Source: Bacteroidales bacterium H5 (GTDB lineage: Bacteria; Bacteroidota; Bacteroidia; Bacteroidales; Muribaculaceae). Taken from it: a stretch of DNA of 44,503 nucleotides. Below the pieces are notes generated by a model. It made no database searches and had not been told where the DNA came from. It saw only the letters and a list, made by a program, of their open reading frames with translations. The DNA lies in NCBI GenBank assembly GCA_001701225.1, contig DAAQ01000025.1, positions 1 to 44,503 on the forward strand, written 5' to 3'. Both the position numbers and the translations under genes were made by a program. Below, piece after piece: positions 1-8,765 of the stretch. Every line of letters begins with the position of its first letter. Position 1 is the first letter of the stretch.

Positions 1-196
1 CGGAGATTCCGCTACGGCCTCGCCTGATCCCGGATGACTTGATTGTCGTGTTCTTTGTAAACGCCGGTCTTTAGTATGGAATTTGACAGAGATCTCATTG
101 CCTGCCTTGCGGCAGTACTCGTCTCTTGTACTTACTCAGTTGCAAATATTTCAATGTTCTTCTCGCCATTCGGAGGAGGGCCTCAGAATTGCTCTG

Positions 197-204
197 CAAA
201 GTTA
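197..204 (-). promoter_or_regulatory. Minus-strand promoter -7 element, reading off the left edge
   Basis: The minus strand reads TAACTTTG, an exact match to the Bacteroidota -7 consensus TAnnTTTG. T- and A-rich tracts lie just upstream of it at about 215-260. The transcript would start near 190 and run left out of the window. No minus-strand coding frame of note begins within it. Together with the element at 343-350 it forms a tandem promoter pair, an arrangement common before rRNA operons. The rRNA link is inferred, since no rRNA sequence is in the window. Confidence 0.5.
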
Positions 205-342
205 CGGACATTTTTCCGAACCCGCAAGAGTTTTAAGGATTTTAACAGAGTTTTAACATTTGAGGACCGAACCAATCGGCATCATCGTATGTTCTTACTC
301 TTGCACCTCCTCTCTCGGAGGGCCGCTCCCGAAAAGCGAGTG

Positions 343-350
343 CAAAGGTA
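343..350 (-). promoter_or_regulatory. Second minus-strand promoter -7 element, reading left
   Basis: The minus strand reads TACCTTTG (TAnnTTTG), followed by GCACTCG. It lies about 146 bases upstream of the similar element at 197-204, facing the same way. The stretch 1-562 otherwise shows no gene I can support. Confidence 0.45.
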
Positions 351-510
351 GGCACTTTTCTCTCCCTTGCCAAATTTTTACCGCGGTTTAACACTTATTT
401 AACACTTTCCGGGTGTTTCAGGGGGATTTAAGGGCAGTTTTGGCCATTCCGGCCCCCCGGACCACGCAACACCGCGGGCGCTGCCCGCTGAACCCTAACC
501 ATACGCACAC

Positions 511-543
511 AAAAGAGCCGCACCTCAAAAAAGATGCGGCTCT
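511..543 (-). terminator. Hairpin terminator of the LruC-domain gene
   Basis: AGAGCCGCA (514-522) pairs perfectly with TGCGGCTCT (535-543), a 9-bp stem with a 12-base loop. On the minus strand the stem is followed by a short T run (complement of 511-513). It sits 20 bases past the stop codon of the LruC-domain gene, so it most likely ends that transcript. The T run is short. Confidence 0.65.
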
Positions 544-562
544 CCTTATATAGACAGGATGC

Positions 563-3142
563 TTATTCTATCACGAGTGTCAAAATAATATTGAAATCTG
601 CTTCCGGGCATCCATAGAAATTGGCCCATATATTTTTAAAATCACGTGCCACTATGGTTATTTCGGATGGACAACCTGTCCCGGACTGACCATTATGAAA
701 GTCAAATCCATTTTCCGTTGTGCCTATCTGACAATAGCCAACAGAATCATCTGTCTTTAATTTAAGCCTTACTGATTTTGCCTCAGCTATCTTATCCATT
801 ATTTCCTGAGAGATGTCATATTGGAACTGCCAATACGTGTCCGTGCCCCATAATGGATGAATAACTTTTGTGGCAGTAAGTACATATTGGTCACCCGTCG
901 GAGTTACAGGAACATCCGGGTTATCCGGCCCGGGGTCGGGGGTGTCGCCGCCGCCGGAGGTGCCTCCATAGTTGTGCTTGACGATTTTGTCTTTATGCTC
1001 GTCGGGGACGTTCTCTCCGTTATGCCAGTCATTACATTCGGCGGGAGCTGTGCACCATGTCTCGAATCCCTCATAGGGTATGCCTATATATACATGCTCT
1101 TTAGGCCAATACCAGTTCGTGCCTACACAAATCATCTGAGGAGCTTCCATAACACCCGCCGAGATATCGGGCGCGGTGATGATATTTCCTTCATAACTGC
1201 CCTGCTTCTCAACCTTGATGGTGAAACCACCCATATTAGAATCCTTGACACCCTGACAGTGAGCAAGGGTGAAATCCTCGTCGACAGAGATTGTGATAGG
1301 TTTCTTGGGAGCAGCGGAATATCCGCCGACATTGATGGCTGTGGTTGACGCATGTGTGCCCTCGAACCACGAATGGAACTCACCGCCAATCTGCTCGTCC
1401 TTATAATATACATAAATCGGGAGTGTACCACCTGCCGCCAACGGGACTATGTCGACAGTCTTCTCGCCGGTAGCCTCATCAGCCTCAGGATTTGTCACAC
1501 CGAACACGACGTCATTGAAATCGAAATCAGTGATACCGAGATCCTCGGCAGCGATAATCCACATGAACGAGGGTATCTCAGGCTTGGGAATCTCACGCAC
1601 TACAGTCGTGGGCTCAAGACCTGTCTCAAATACAAACTGAAGGTCATTGAGGTCGGCACCCGTACCGTTTGTTTCAGCATCCCAATCCTCGAACGCAAAC
1701 ATGGAATAACTATGACCACCCATATTTACAGAAGCCCACGATGCATACGCAGTCTTGTCGAGAGAAGAGAATTTAGTTTCATCCCACCATTCCTTATCAG
1801 CCCAAGTCTTCTCGCGGATAGTCTTATTTCGGTCATTGCCGGAAGCATCGGTATGCGAATCGACATAAGACGCATTACGGCTTGCCTGCGAGAAAATGAC
1901 AAAATCATAATCCTGCTCCTCTTTCGGTGTCTGCGCCGTCACAATCCCATCCTCACCTTTTTCCTCGGTAAAGAAAGGAGTGCCTGATTTATTTACCTTG
2001 ATATAGAAACCATAATATGTCCCTTTCTTTAGGCGATAAGTTATACCTGTAGCGGCAATATGCCGGGCACCTTCATAAGATTTGGTTGCGACGGCAGGCT
2101 CAAAGCCTGATTCGTCAGCAGTAAAATCAGAATGATAGGGCGACGTCACTGTCTCAGTTAAGGTAAATATATAATTTGAAAAAAACACGCGGGAAATATA
2201 TCCGTTAGCGGTCTTCAATACGGCATTTTCAGAAGTATATGTGACAATCTCATCATCCTGGAAAAGTTTGTTGCCATCCGCATCAGTCCACAATTGCATC
2301 TGGGCATTAGGATTGGAGACAGCGCCCGACACGACCTCAAGTCCCGGAAAGACATTTATGGCATTCCAATCATCCAATGTATATTTAGTCGCTCCATACA
2401 TATGGACATCACCCACCTTATAGTCAGTGGGTTCTATCTTGGGATTGCATGCACCGGCACTATGCTTCAGTTCTCCTGATTTGGTATAATAGAGATCCTG
2501 CATGACAATTTCATCGGGTCTGTCAGGGTCAGGAAGATAATAGATGCCAAGAATATGTGTAGCCGATGTATACCAATAATAGGGATAGAAAGTATGCTCC
2601 TCGCCATCGGCAATAAAATAGAACGACGTCTGACCTATGCCGAGATTCTGCTCCTCTTCGGGATACTGCTCTATGAGCTGGTCAAGACCGGTGGTCGGGA
2701 GCATTCGCTGCCGGGATTTGCGCCATGAAAGCACTCCGTCAGTGCCATCCTCGGTGACGAGCCGCGAGTCGAGGGTGAGCGAGGCGCCGGGTGCAACCTC
2801 ATGTGTGCGGCCATTGGCCTTGACGATGAGGCGGTCGGTGCCTTTGGGGACGTCGACATTGAGGGTGCGGGTGCCGGTGACACCCTTGAAGGTGCCGAAG
2901 AGGTAGCGGACGCCGCTGACGTCGGCGTATACCTTGATGTCGGCGGGACGGGCGCTGGTGACGGTGACACCGGCCTGTGTAGCCATGTTCCAGTCGTGAT
3001 TAGGGTCGAACGCGCCGAACTTCTTTATGAAGTCGCGTGTGTAGAGTTCTTTGGCGTCGGGGCCCGGTATGTCGTCTGCCTGACATGCCGTGAGCAACGT
3101 CCCTGCCGCCAATGCTGTAAGCATCAGTGTCTTTAGTCGCAT
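563..3142 (-). CDS. LruC-domain (DUF4842) outer-membrane lipoprotein
   Basis: An exported lipoprotein of 859 residues. The open frame extends to 3214, but the start at 3142 is chosen because it opens directly with a lipoprotein signal (MRLKTLMLTALAAGTLLTAC, then QADD), the lipobox cysteine being residue 20. The middle has two acidic motifs typical of LruC/DUF4842-type proteins: FAFEDWDAE with DLNDLQFVF, and later DLGITDFDFNDVVFGV. A Pro/Asp/Gly-rich linker (PDPGPDNPDVPVTP) separates a C-terminal domain of about 110 residues ending ILTLVIE. Such proteins are abundant in gut Bacteroidales; their role is unknown, and surface display or calcium binding at the acidic motifs is only a guess. It is a single-gene unit with a terminator at 511-543 and a promoter at 3307-3314, which implies a leader of about 160 bases. 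Confidence 0.8.
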   Translation of the reverse strand: MRLKTLMLTALAAGTLLTACQADDIPGPDAKELYTRDFIKKFGAFDPNHDWNMATQAGVTVTSARPADIKVYADVSGVRYLFGTFKGVTGTRTLNVDVPKGTDRLIVKANGRTHEVAPGASLTLDSRLVTEDGTDGVLSWRKSRQRMLPTTGLDQLIEQYPEEEQNLGIGQTSFYFIADGEEHTFYPYYWYTSATHILGIYYLPDPDRPDEIVMQDLYYTKSGELKHSAGACNPKIEPTDYKVGDVHMYGATKYTLDDWNAINVFPGLEVVSGAVSNPNAQMQLWTDADGNKLFQDDEIVTYTSENAVLKTANGYISRVFFSNYIFTLTETVTSPYHSDFTADESGFEPAVATKSYEGARHIAATGITYRLKKGTYYGFYIKVNKSGTPFFTEEKGEDGIVTAQTPKEEQDYDFVIFSQASRNASYVDSHTDASGNDRNKTIREKTWADKEWWDETKFSSLDKTAYASWASVNMGGHSYSMFAFEDWDAETNGTGADLNDLQFVFETGLEPTTVVREIPKPEIPSFMWIIAAEDLGITDFDFNDVVFGVTNPEADEATGEKTVDIVPLAAGGTLPIYVYYKDEQIGGEFHSWFEGTHASTTAINVGGYSAAPKKPITISVDEDFTLAHCQGVKDSNMGGFTIKVEKQGSYEGNIITAPDISAGVMEAPQMICVGTNWYWPKEHVYIGIPYEGFETWCTAPAECNDWHNGENVPDEHKDKIVKHNYGGTSGGGDTPDPGPDNPDVPVTPTGDQYVLTATKVIHPLWGTDTYWQFQYDISQEIMDKIAEAKSVRLKLKTDDSVGYCQIGTTENGFDFHNGQSGTGCPSEITIVARDFKNIWANFYGCPEADFNIILTLVIE

Positions 3143-3306
3143 AAATGAATGGTTGTGATATTTTCGGGTTTCAGGTTTGTCTGAGCGGTGAGCGTGTGTT
3201 CCACCGGGAAACAAATGGTTTACTTAGGTTGTTTTAGAAATACTCGTTATATACGGATAGGTCTGCAATGTGTCTTACATGTCGTATATTGCGCCGTATG
3301 CACCTG

Positions 3307-3314
3307 CAAAATTA
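3307..3314 (-). promoter_or_regulatory. Promoter -7 element of the LruC-domain gene
   Basis: The minus strand reads TAATTTTG, matching TAnnTTTG. It lies in the 320-base divergent gap 3143-3462, which also holds the kinase promoter at 3399-3406. I see no other structure in this gap. Confidence 0.55.
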
Positions 3315-3398
3315 GAACGAATCTATCTACAAAACAAGCATTTAACATATATTAACCATAAAATACTTAATTATCCCGATTTATATGGTATAAGATGT

Positions 3399-3406
3399 TA
3401 TATTTG
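3399..3406 (+). promoter_or_regulatory. Promoter -7 element of the nucleoside kinase gene
   Basis: TATATTTG matches TAnnTTTG exactly. Transcription would start near 3413, leaving a leader of about 50 bases before the ATG at 3463. No clear TTTG -33 element is visible; TTTA occurs at 3380-3383. Confidence 0.6.
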
Positions 3407-3462
3407 CAACACGTGATAACGAGAACAAGAGAATATCCACAATCCATCACACACCTCAGGAT

Positions 3463-5118
3463 ATGCAGATAAGAATCACCAATCTTCCGGCCACGCTCGA
3501 TGTCGAGGGTGGCGCCACCGTCGGCTCGCTCGTGAGCCTGTTGCCCGAACCACTTGGATTCGCGCCCGTATGCGCGCGCGTCAATAATAAAGACGAAGAC
3601 CTGTCGTTTCCGCTCTACGCGCCAAAACAGGTAGAATTCCTGCCGGTGACATCCCCCTCGGGGACGCGCTGCTATGTCCGCTCGCTGTGTTTCGTGCTCT
3701 ATCTGGCCGTACACCGCCTGTATCCCGGAGCAAGCCTGAGGGTAAGGAATGCCGTGTCGCGCGGATACTACTGCACCGTGAGCGGCGTCGACCTGCCGTG
3801 GAAGGCCGCCGACGAGATTCGCGCCGAGATGCGGCGCATCGTCGAGGCCGACATGCCCATAGTGCGCTCAGAGAGCCCTACTGCCGAGGTGGTGGAGATG
3901 TTCAGGGCCCAGGGACTCGACGAGAAGGTTCGGCTGCTCGAGGGACTGGGCGAGCTCTATACCGTCTATTATACGCTGGGAGGCCTCCACGACACCTGCC
4001 TCGGGCCGATGGCACTGTCGACGGGGATGCTGGGGGTATTCGATTTCGTGCCATACGAAGACGGATTCCTGCTGCTCCCCCCCGACTCTGCCGACCCGAC
4101 GCGTCCGGCCACGCCGCTGGCCCAGCCCAAGCTGTTCAAGGCGTTCAGGAACTATCAGCAGTTCAATCATATAGTGGGACTGTCGGGTGTGGCCGACGTG
4201 AGGGCCATGGTCGAGTCGAAACAGAGCGCCATGATGGTCAACGTTGCCGAGGCTCTGTCGGCCAAATATATACGCGAGATTGCCGACAAGGTGACGGGAC
4301 GCTTCCGCGACGGTGGCGCCAAGGTGGTGCTGATAGCCGGACCCTCGTCGTCGGGCAAGACCACCTTCACCAAACGCCTGGCCATCGAGCTGCTGACAAA
4401 CCTGGTCAAGCCTGTGATGATCTCGCTTGACGACTATTTCGTCGACCGCCACCACACGCCCCTCGACGAGGACGGCGAGCTGGACTACGAGTCGCTGTAT
4501 GCACTCGATCTCGAGCTGTTCAACTCGCACCTTGTGACGCTGACGCAGGGGGGCGAGGTCGAGCTTCCGACATATAATTTCGAGCGTGGATGCCGCGAGT
4601 TCAAAGGGCGCCGCATAAGCCTCGGCCAGGATTCGATACTGCTCATCGAGGGAATCCACGGCCTCAACCCCGAGCTGACATCACGCCTGGAGGAGAGGAT
4701 GAAATACCGAATCTATGTGTCGGCGCTGACCACAATCTCGGTCGACGAGCACAACTGGGTATCAACCACCGACACACGCCTGCTGCGCCGCATAATACGC
4801 GACTACAAGTATCGCGGCACGTCGCCGCTGTCGACCATCAAGAGATGGCCCAGCGTGAGGCGCGGCGAGGAGAAATGGATATTCCCCTATCAGGAAAACG
4901 CCGACTCGATGTTCAACTCGTCGCTGCTGTTCGAGCTCAGCGTGATACGCGACGAGGCCGAGCGGGTGCTTCGCACGGTGCCGCGGTCGTGCCCCGAATA
5001 TGCCCAGGCCCACAGGCTGAGGCGCTTCCTGTCGGTCTTCCCGCCAATATCATCCCACCTCATCCCCCCGACATCCCTGCTCAGGGAGTTCCTTGGAGGA
5101 TCCTCGTTCCACTACTGA
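3463..5118 (+). CDS. Nucleoside (uridine-type) kinase with TGS/ThrRS-like N-terminus
   Basis: A 551-residue protein of the uridine kinase / phosphoribulokinase P-loop family with the long N-terminal extension seen in Bacteroidota and Thermotoga versions. Residues about 1-65 look like a ubiquitin-fold TGS domain, and about 66-250 resemble the second additional domain of threonyl-tRNA synthetase. The kinase part follows: Walker A GPSSSGKTT at 293-301, a SLDDYFVDR motif at 321-329, and IEGIHGLNP at 395-403. It presumably phosphorylates a nucleoside with ATP in the cytoplasm (pyrimidine salvage), but substrate cannot be read from sequence. It stands alone, with a promoter at 3399-3406, and converges on pyrC across a large palindrome. 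The neighbouring pyrC also serves pyrimidine metabolism. Confidence 0.85.
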   Translation: MQIRITNLPATLDVEGGATVGSLVSLLPEPLGFAPVCARVNNKDEDLSFPLYAPKQVEFLPVTSPSGTRCYVRSLCFVLYLAVHRLYPGASLRVRNAVSRGYYCTVSGVDLPWKAADEIRAEMRRIVEADMPIVRSESPTAEVVEMFRAQGLDEKVRLLEGLGELYTVYYTLGGLHDTCLGPMALSTGMLGVFDFVPYEDGFLLLPPDSADPTRPATPLAQPKLFKAFRNYQQFNHIVGLSGVADVRAMVESKQSAMMVNVAEALSAKYIREIADKVTGRFRDGGAKVVLIAGPSSSGKTTFTKRLAIELLTNLVKPVMISLDDYFVDRHHTPLDEDGELDYESLYALDLELFNSHLVTLTQGGEVELPTYNFERGCREFKGRRISLGQDSILLIEGIHGLNPELTSRLEERMKYRIYVSALTTISVDEHNWVSTTDTRLLRRIIRDYKYRGTSPLSTIKRWPSVRRGEEKWIFPYQENADSMFNSSLLFELSVIRDEAERVLRTVPRSCPEYAQAHRLRRFLSVFPPISSHLIPPTSLLREFLGGSSFHY

Positions 5119-5127
5119 AATAATTGG

Positions 5128-5531
5128 AAACCTCTTTAATGAGGAATTAGGAATTAGGAATTAGTAGTGGCAACCGGGGCCCTTCTCATTTCTAATTCGT
5201 CATTAGCGGAGCGGCGGAGCCGCGGGGATTATCAGAAACCCCACACGCAGTGTGGGGAGAAGGGCATATCACACTTATAGAGCCTCGGCGAGGCGATATT
5301 ATGGTTGCAGACATCGGATTTACCATAATATCGCCTCGCCGAGGCTCAGTCGCAAGGTGGGCTCGCTGTCCCCATGCTGCGCATGGGGTTTCTGATAATC
5401 CCCGCGGCTCCGCCGCTCTGCTATTGAGAAATCCCCCCGCTCCGCCGCTCTGCTAATTAGAAATTAGGAATTAGAAGGGCTCCGGTTGCCATTTCTAATT
5501 CCTAATTTCTAATTTCTAATTAAAGAGGTTT
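5128..5531. repeat. 404-bp nested palindromic intergenic element
   Basis: Three nested inverted-repeat layers fill the gap between two convergent genes. Outer arms 5128-5186 and 5473-5531 (59 nt each) match with a few mismatches and contain AATTAG/CTAATT tracts. Middle arms 5206-5243 and 5384-5421 (38 nt) differ at one base. Inner arms 5280-5305 and 5322-5347 (26 nt) are perfect around a 16-base loop. Two small hairpins, at 5239-5257 and 5370-5388, sit at the inner edge of the middle arms. The outer right arm contains the stop codon of pyrC. Transcribed from either side it could fold and act as a bidirectional terminator. It carries no gene of its own, so a non-autonomous mobile element is possible. 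Confidence 0.85.
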
Positions 5532-6845
5532 CTCATTAAAAGAAAGAGGTAGTGCTGTGTGCTGGAGGGTGGTGACTTTCCATCCGAGTACCCGTCCGGC
5601 GATGGGGGTCCAGCCGCAGCGGCTCACTACATCGGCGTCGGTCACCTTGTGGCCCGGGAGTGGCAGACGCTCGGCCAGCACCAGGTCGGCATAATAGCCG
5701 GGACGTATGAATCCACGCCGCTCTATGCCGAATATCCTCGCCGGGGCGTGGGCCATCAGCTCGACAACCTGCGCGGGTGTCACATATCCCTCGGCATCCG
5801 GGTCAGTGGTCACGAGGTCGAGCATCGCCGGGAGGGAGAACTGCACCATAGGCATTCCCGAGGCGGCGGTGAGGGCATCACCCTCCTTCTGAGCGGGCAG
5901 ATGTGGCGCATGGTCGGTGGCGATGGTGTCTATGACGCCCCCCGGACGCAGCTCGCGTATGAGCGCGATGCGGTCTGAGGCATCCTTGATGGCAGGATTG
6001 CACTTGACACGTGCCCCGAGCGTATGGAGGTCAGTGCAGTCGAAGAGAAGGTATTGGGGACATGTCTCGGCGGTGACACGCACGCCGCGGGCCTTGGCAT
6101 CGGCAATGATACGGAGCTCGTCGGCGGTAGAGATGTGACAGATGTGCACGCGTGCCCCGGTCTTCTCGGCCAGGGCTATGGCATGGCGTGTAGCAGCCAC
6201 ACAGGCCTCGCGCGGACGCACGTCAGGGTGCATGCTCACAGGGATTCCGTCGGGATATTCGGCCTTAAGCCGCTCACGGGCAGCGGTGACGATGCGCTCG
6301 TCCTCGGCATGTACGGCAATGATGGCCGGGGCCGAGGCAAACAGCCTCTCGAGGGCATCTTCGTCGGTGACGAGCATCCCCCCGGTAGAAGAACCGAGAA
6401 AGAGCTTCACACCCGCCGTCCGGGTATAGTCGGCGCGCAGCAGCTCGTCGAGATTCGAGTCGGTGGCGCCGATGAAGAAGGCATAGTTTACCGCCGATGT
6501 CGCGGCTGCACGCTCCATCTTGTCCTCCCACGCCTCAACCGTCACCGTGGGAGGCTTGGTATTGGGCATATCGATATACGATGTCACGCCTCCGGCCAGC
6601 GCGGCACGGCTTTCCGAGGCGATGTCGGCCTTCTCGGTGAGTCCCGGCTCGCGGAAATGCACATGTGTGTCGATGGCGCCGGGCATCAGCAGTCCGCCGC
6701 GGCAGTCGACCATCTCGCACTCGGGCCCGGCGGCAGGGGCACTCCCCTCGCCCACCTCGGCTATGATGTCGCCGTCAGTAATGACATAGCCCGGAAACTC
6801 GCGCCCCTCGTTGACGATGATGGCGTTGTGATACAGTCTTCTCAT
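5520..6845 (-). CDS. pyrC: Dihydroorotase
   Basis: A 441-residue amidohydrolase that interconverts N-carbamoyl-L-aspartate and dihydroorotate in de novo pyrimidine synthesis. Visible signatures are the metal-binding DTHVHFREPG (H61, H63, R65), a GGVTSYIDMPNT motif, the later histidines in AVHAEDE and HICHIST, and IATDHAPH near the C-terminus with its conserved aspartate. Length fits the class I family. The start overlaps the stop of the upstream mannosyltransferase gene as ATGA, so the two are probably co-translated. The last residues (NEKPL, then stop) are read from the outer arm of the palindromic repeat at 5128-5531, so the native C-terminus may have been rewritten by that element. Confidence 0.93.
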   Translation of the reverse strand: MRRLYHNAIIVNEGREFPGYVITDGDIIAEVGEGSAPAAGPECEMVDCRGGLLMPGAIDTHVHFREPGLTEKADIASESRAALAGGVTSYIDMPNTKPPTVTVEAWEDKMERAAATSAVNYAFFIGATDSNLDELLRADYTRTAGVKLFLGSSTGGMLVTDEDALERLFASAPAIIAVHAEDERIVTAARERLKAEYPDGIPVSMHPDVRPREACVAATRHAIALAEKTGARVHICHISTADELRIIADAKARGVRVTAETCPQYLLFDCTDLHTLGARVKCNPAIKDASDRIALIRELRPGGVIDTIATDHAPHLPAQKEGDALTAASGMPMVQFSLPAMLDLVTTDPDAEGYVTPAQVVELMAHAPARIFGIERRGFIRPGYYADLVLAERLPLPGHKVTDADVVSRCGWTPIAGRVLGWKVTTLQHTALPLSFNEKPL

Positions 6846-7606
6846 GCCGAATAGTCAGGATATTTGGTGAAGAGGCTGCTCCACTTGAGGCGGAGCACCC
6901 CGAAAAGTCCCTCGCTGAAAATGCCGGAGCTCATCTTGGATGTCCCCAGCACGCGGTTGACGAATATGATCGGCACCTCGACGATGCGGAAACCGTACTT
7001 GTGTGCCAGAAACTTCATCTCAATCTGGAACGCATACCCCTTGAACCGTATCCTGTCAAGCTCAAGAGCCTCGAGGACGCGGCGGCGGTAGCATACGAAT
7101 CCGGCTGTGGCATCGTGCACGGGCATCCCGGTGACGATGCGCACATAGCGCGAGGCATAGAACGACATCAGCACCCTCCCCATGGGCCAGTTGACCACAT
7201 TGACGCCCGTGAGATAGCGCGACCCGATGGCCACGTCGGCACCATCGTCGGCACACGCCGCGCGCAGCCGCACCAGGTCTGCGGGATTGTGCGAGAAATC
7301 GGCGTCCATCTCGCAGATATATTCATATCCGTGGGCGATGGCCCATTTGAAGCCCTCGATATATGCCGTGCCGAGCCCCAGCTTGCCGCTGCGGCATATC
7401 AGCTCGATACGCCCGGGGTGGGCGGTCATGAGGCCGCGGACAATCCCGGCGGTGCCGTCGGGCGAATTGTCGTCGATGATAAGTATGTCAAACCGCTGTT
7501 CGAGGCCAAGCACTGCCTTGATTATCGCCTCGACATTCTCCTTCTCGTTATAGGTAGGGATGATGACCAGGCTGTCGGCGCGGTCGGTTACGGGATGGTT
7601 CTCCAT
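6842..7606 (-). CDS. Polyprenol monophosphomannose synthase-like GT2 glycosyltransferase
   Basis: A 254-residue GT-A family 2 glycosyltransferase resembling dolichol-phosphate mannose synthase. It shows the N-terminal VIIPTYNEKENV, then LIIDDNSPDGT and the metal-binding EMDADFSHNP. It has no C-terminal membrane segments, matching the soluble catalytic form that works at the inner face of the cytoplasmic membrane, moving a sugar (usually mannose) from GDP-sugar to polyprenyl phosphate. The acceptor and sugar are inferred from the family. It is the first gene of a two-gene unit with pyrC (ATGA overlap) and has a promoter at 7640-7647. Confidence 0.87.
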   Translation of the reverse strand: MENHPVTDRADSLVIIPTYNEKENVEAIIKAVLGLEQRFDILIIDDNSPDGTAGIVRGLMTAHPGRIELICRSGKLGLGTAYIEGFKWAIAHGYEYICEMDADFSHNPADLVRLRAACADDGADVAIGSRYLTGVNVVNWPMGRVLMSFYASRYVRIVTGMPVHDATAGFVCYRRRVLEALELDRIRFKGYAFQIEMKFLAHKYGFRIVEVPIIFVNRVLGTSKMSSGIFSEGLFGVLRLKWSSLFTKYPDYSA

Positions 7607-7639
7607 CTGTCTGTTGCCGTTTTTGGATTAATGCAACTG

Positions 7640-7647
7640 CAAAGATA
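7640..7647 (-). promoter_or_regulatory. Promoter -7 element of the mannosyltransferase-pyrC unit
   Basis: The minus strand reads TATCTTTG, an exact TAnnTTTG match, 33 bases before the ATG at 7606. A predicted start near 7633 gives a leader of about 26 bases. Confidence 0.65.
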
Positions 7648-7685
7648 GTCAAATAACCCCACACCCCCAACACCACAGGCAAAAA

Positions 7686-8765
7686 CTATGCTCCCGCCGG
7701 AGCTTCGAGGTGGTCGGGGTGTTTGTGGTAGAAGCGGGCGTTGTGCCAGGCGAGGTAGGCACAGCGTTCGTCGGTGAGATAGACTGAGGGGAGATATGCG
7801 TCGTCGACAAGATGGCGCAGACGTGGCTCTGCGCCGACGTGCGAGTCATAGATGACACGCCCCGTCGAGCTGTCGACGGTGATGTGGGCTCCGTCCTCGA
7901 ACAGCCTGTCACACAGGGGACACAGCAGCAATCCGTTCTCCGAATTGCCCGCATCATATGGGTCATCGCATTGGGCGTAAGGCTTTATATGCCCGGCAAC
8001 CAGAAGGGGGCCGATAGCAAACCCGCACAGCGGACACTCGTGCATCGTGCGGCGCAATCCGTCACGGAATACGCCTTGCAATGTGCGCGCCCGTCCGGGT
8101 GCGGTGGGACGGTAGGGATTCTGCTGCATACGCTCGCGGGCGCTCCCGGTCTCGTTTGCGGAATCGAGGGTGTCGAGTTTGGCATCGGTCACGTCGGCAT
8201 AGAATGTGTCCGGGGTCTCGACATCCATGTAGACCTCACCTCCGACGGCAAGATAGGGGCCGAGTGTGGCGAGGATATAGGGCTCCGACAGCTCGGCTAT
8301 GTAGCCGTTGCGCTTTGGAATCCTGTTGGCACCGCGCGAGCCATTGACGTTGACCGCGACATCATAGCGTGTGGTGATGCTCTCCTTGACGTTGCACTCT
8401 CGGGTCACCATGTTCTGCCGGTTGGCATAGTTGAGCACGACGCGGTAAACACCCCCTTTCTGCTTCTCGAGGATTCCTGTGAAACAGAACAGAGCTAGCG
8501 ACTCGGTCATGTAGTTGGGTACCTGACCGGTGTTGCCGAGCATGAAGAGGTCGCGGAAATATGCGTCGGACTTGGCCACGAGCTCGTGCTTGTGATAGTA
8601 TCCGTCGCGGCTGAAACGCGATATGAAGCGCGCCGCAAGATAGATGGTGTCGAAGCCGTATGATTTGTCGGCCACGGCATAGCCGGAAGTTCCGTCTTTC
8701 TCGAAAGTCAGGTCACGGAACCGCGAGGCGAGCATGTCTGCGATATCCGGATTGAATTGTGTCAT
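7686..8765 (-). CDS. HNH-family restriction endonuclease (predicted)
   Basis: A 359-residue protein whose C-terminal third carries an HNH nuclease motif: CPLC (244-247), GHIKPY with H259, NSENGLLL with N277, then CPLCDRLFEDG (282-292). The two CxxC pairs probably hold a structural zinc. The third histidine of a classic HNH is not obvious; C285 or D286 lies at that position. The N-terminal 230 residues are not recognised and probably bind DNA or the target site. Its ATG overlaps the stop of the upstream fused methyltransferase (ATGA), so nuclease is made after methyltransferase. That order and the coupling make it very likely the restriction partner of a type II system. Recognition site unknown. 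Confidence 0.8.
   Translation of the reverse strand: MTQFNPDIADMLASRFRDLTFEKDGTSGYAVADKSYGFDTIYLAARFISRFSRDGYYHKHELVAKSDAYFRDLFMLGNTGQVPNYMTESLALFCFTGILEKQKGGVYRVVLNYANRQNMVTRECNVKESITTRYDVAVNVNGSRGANRIPKRNGYIAELSEPYILATLGPYLAVGGEVYMDVETPDTFYADVTDAKLDTLDSANETGSARERMQQNPYRPTAPGRARTLQGVFRDGLRRTMHECPLCGFAIGPLLVAGHIKPYAQCDDPYDAGNSENGLLLCPLCDRLFEDGAHITVDSSTGRVIYDSHVGAEPRLRHLVDDAYLPSVYLTDERCAYLAWHNARFYHKHPDHLEAPAGA

Noticed and set aside
3..74. A 23-codon frame ending in TAG at the left edge (ending DDLIVVFFVNAGL), possible end of a truncated gene
   Set aside because: Too short to distinguish from chance, and it conflicts with the leader-like reading of the opposite strand.
76..351. A 91-residue plus-strand open frame near the left edge
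   Set aside because: It has no promoter or ribosome-binding context, an unusual composition, and overlaps two good minus-strand promoters; it is probably chance.
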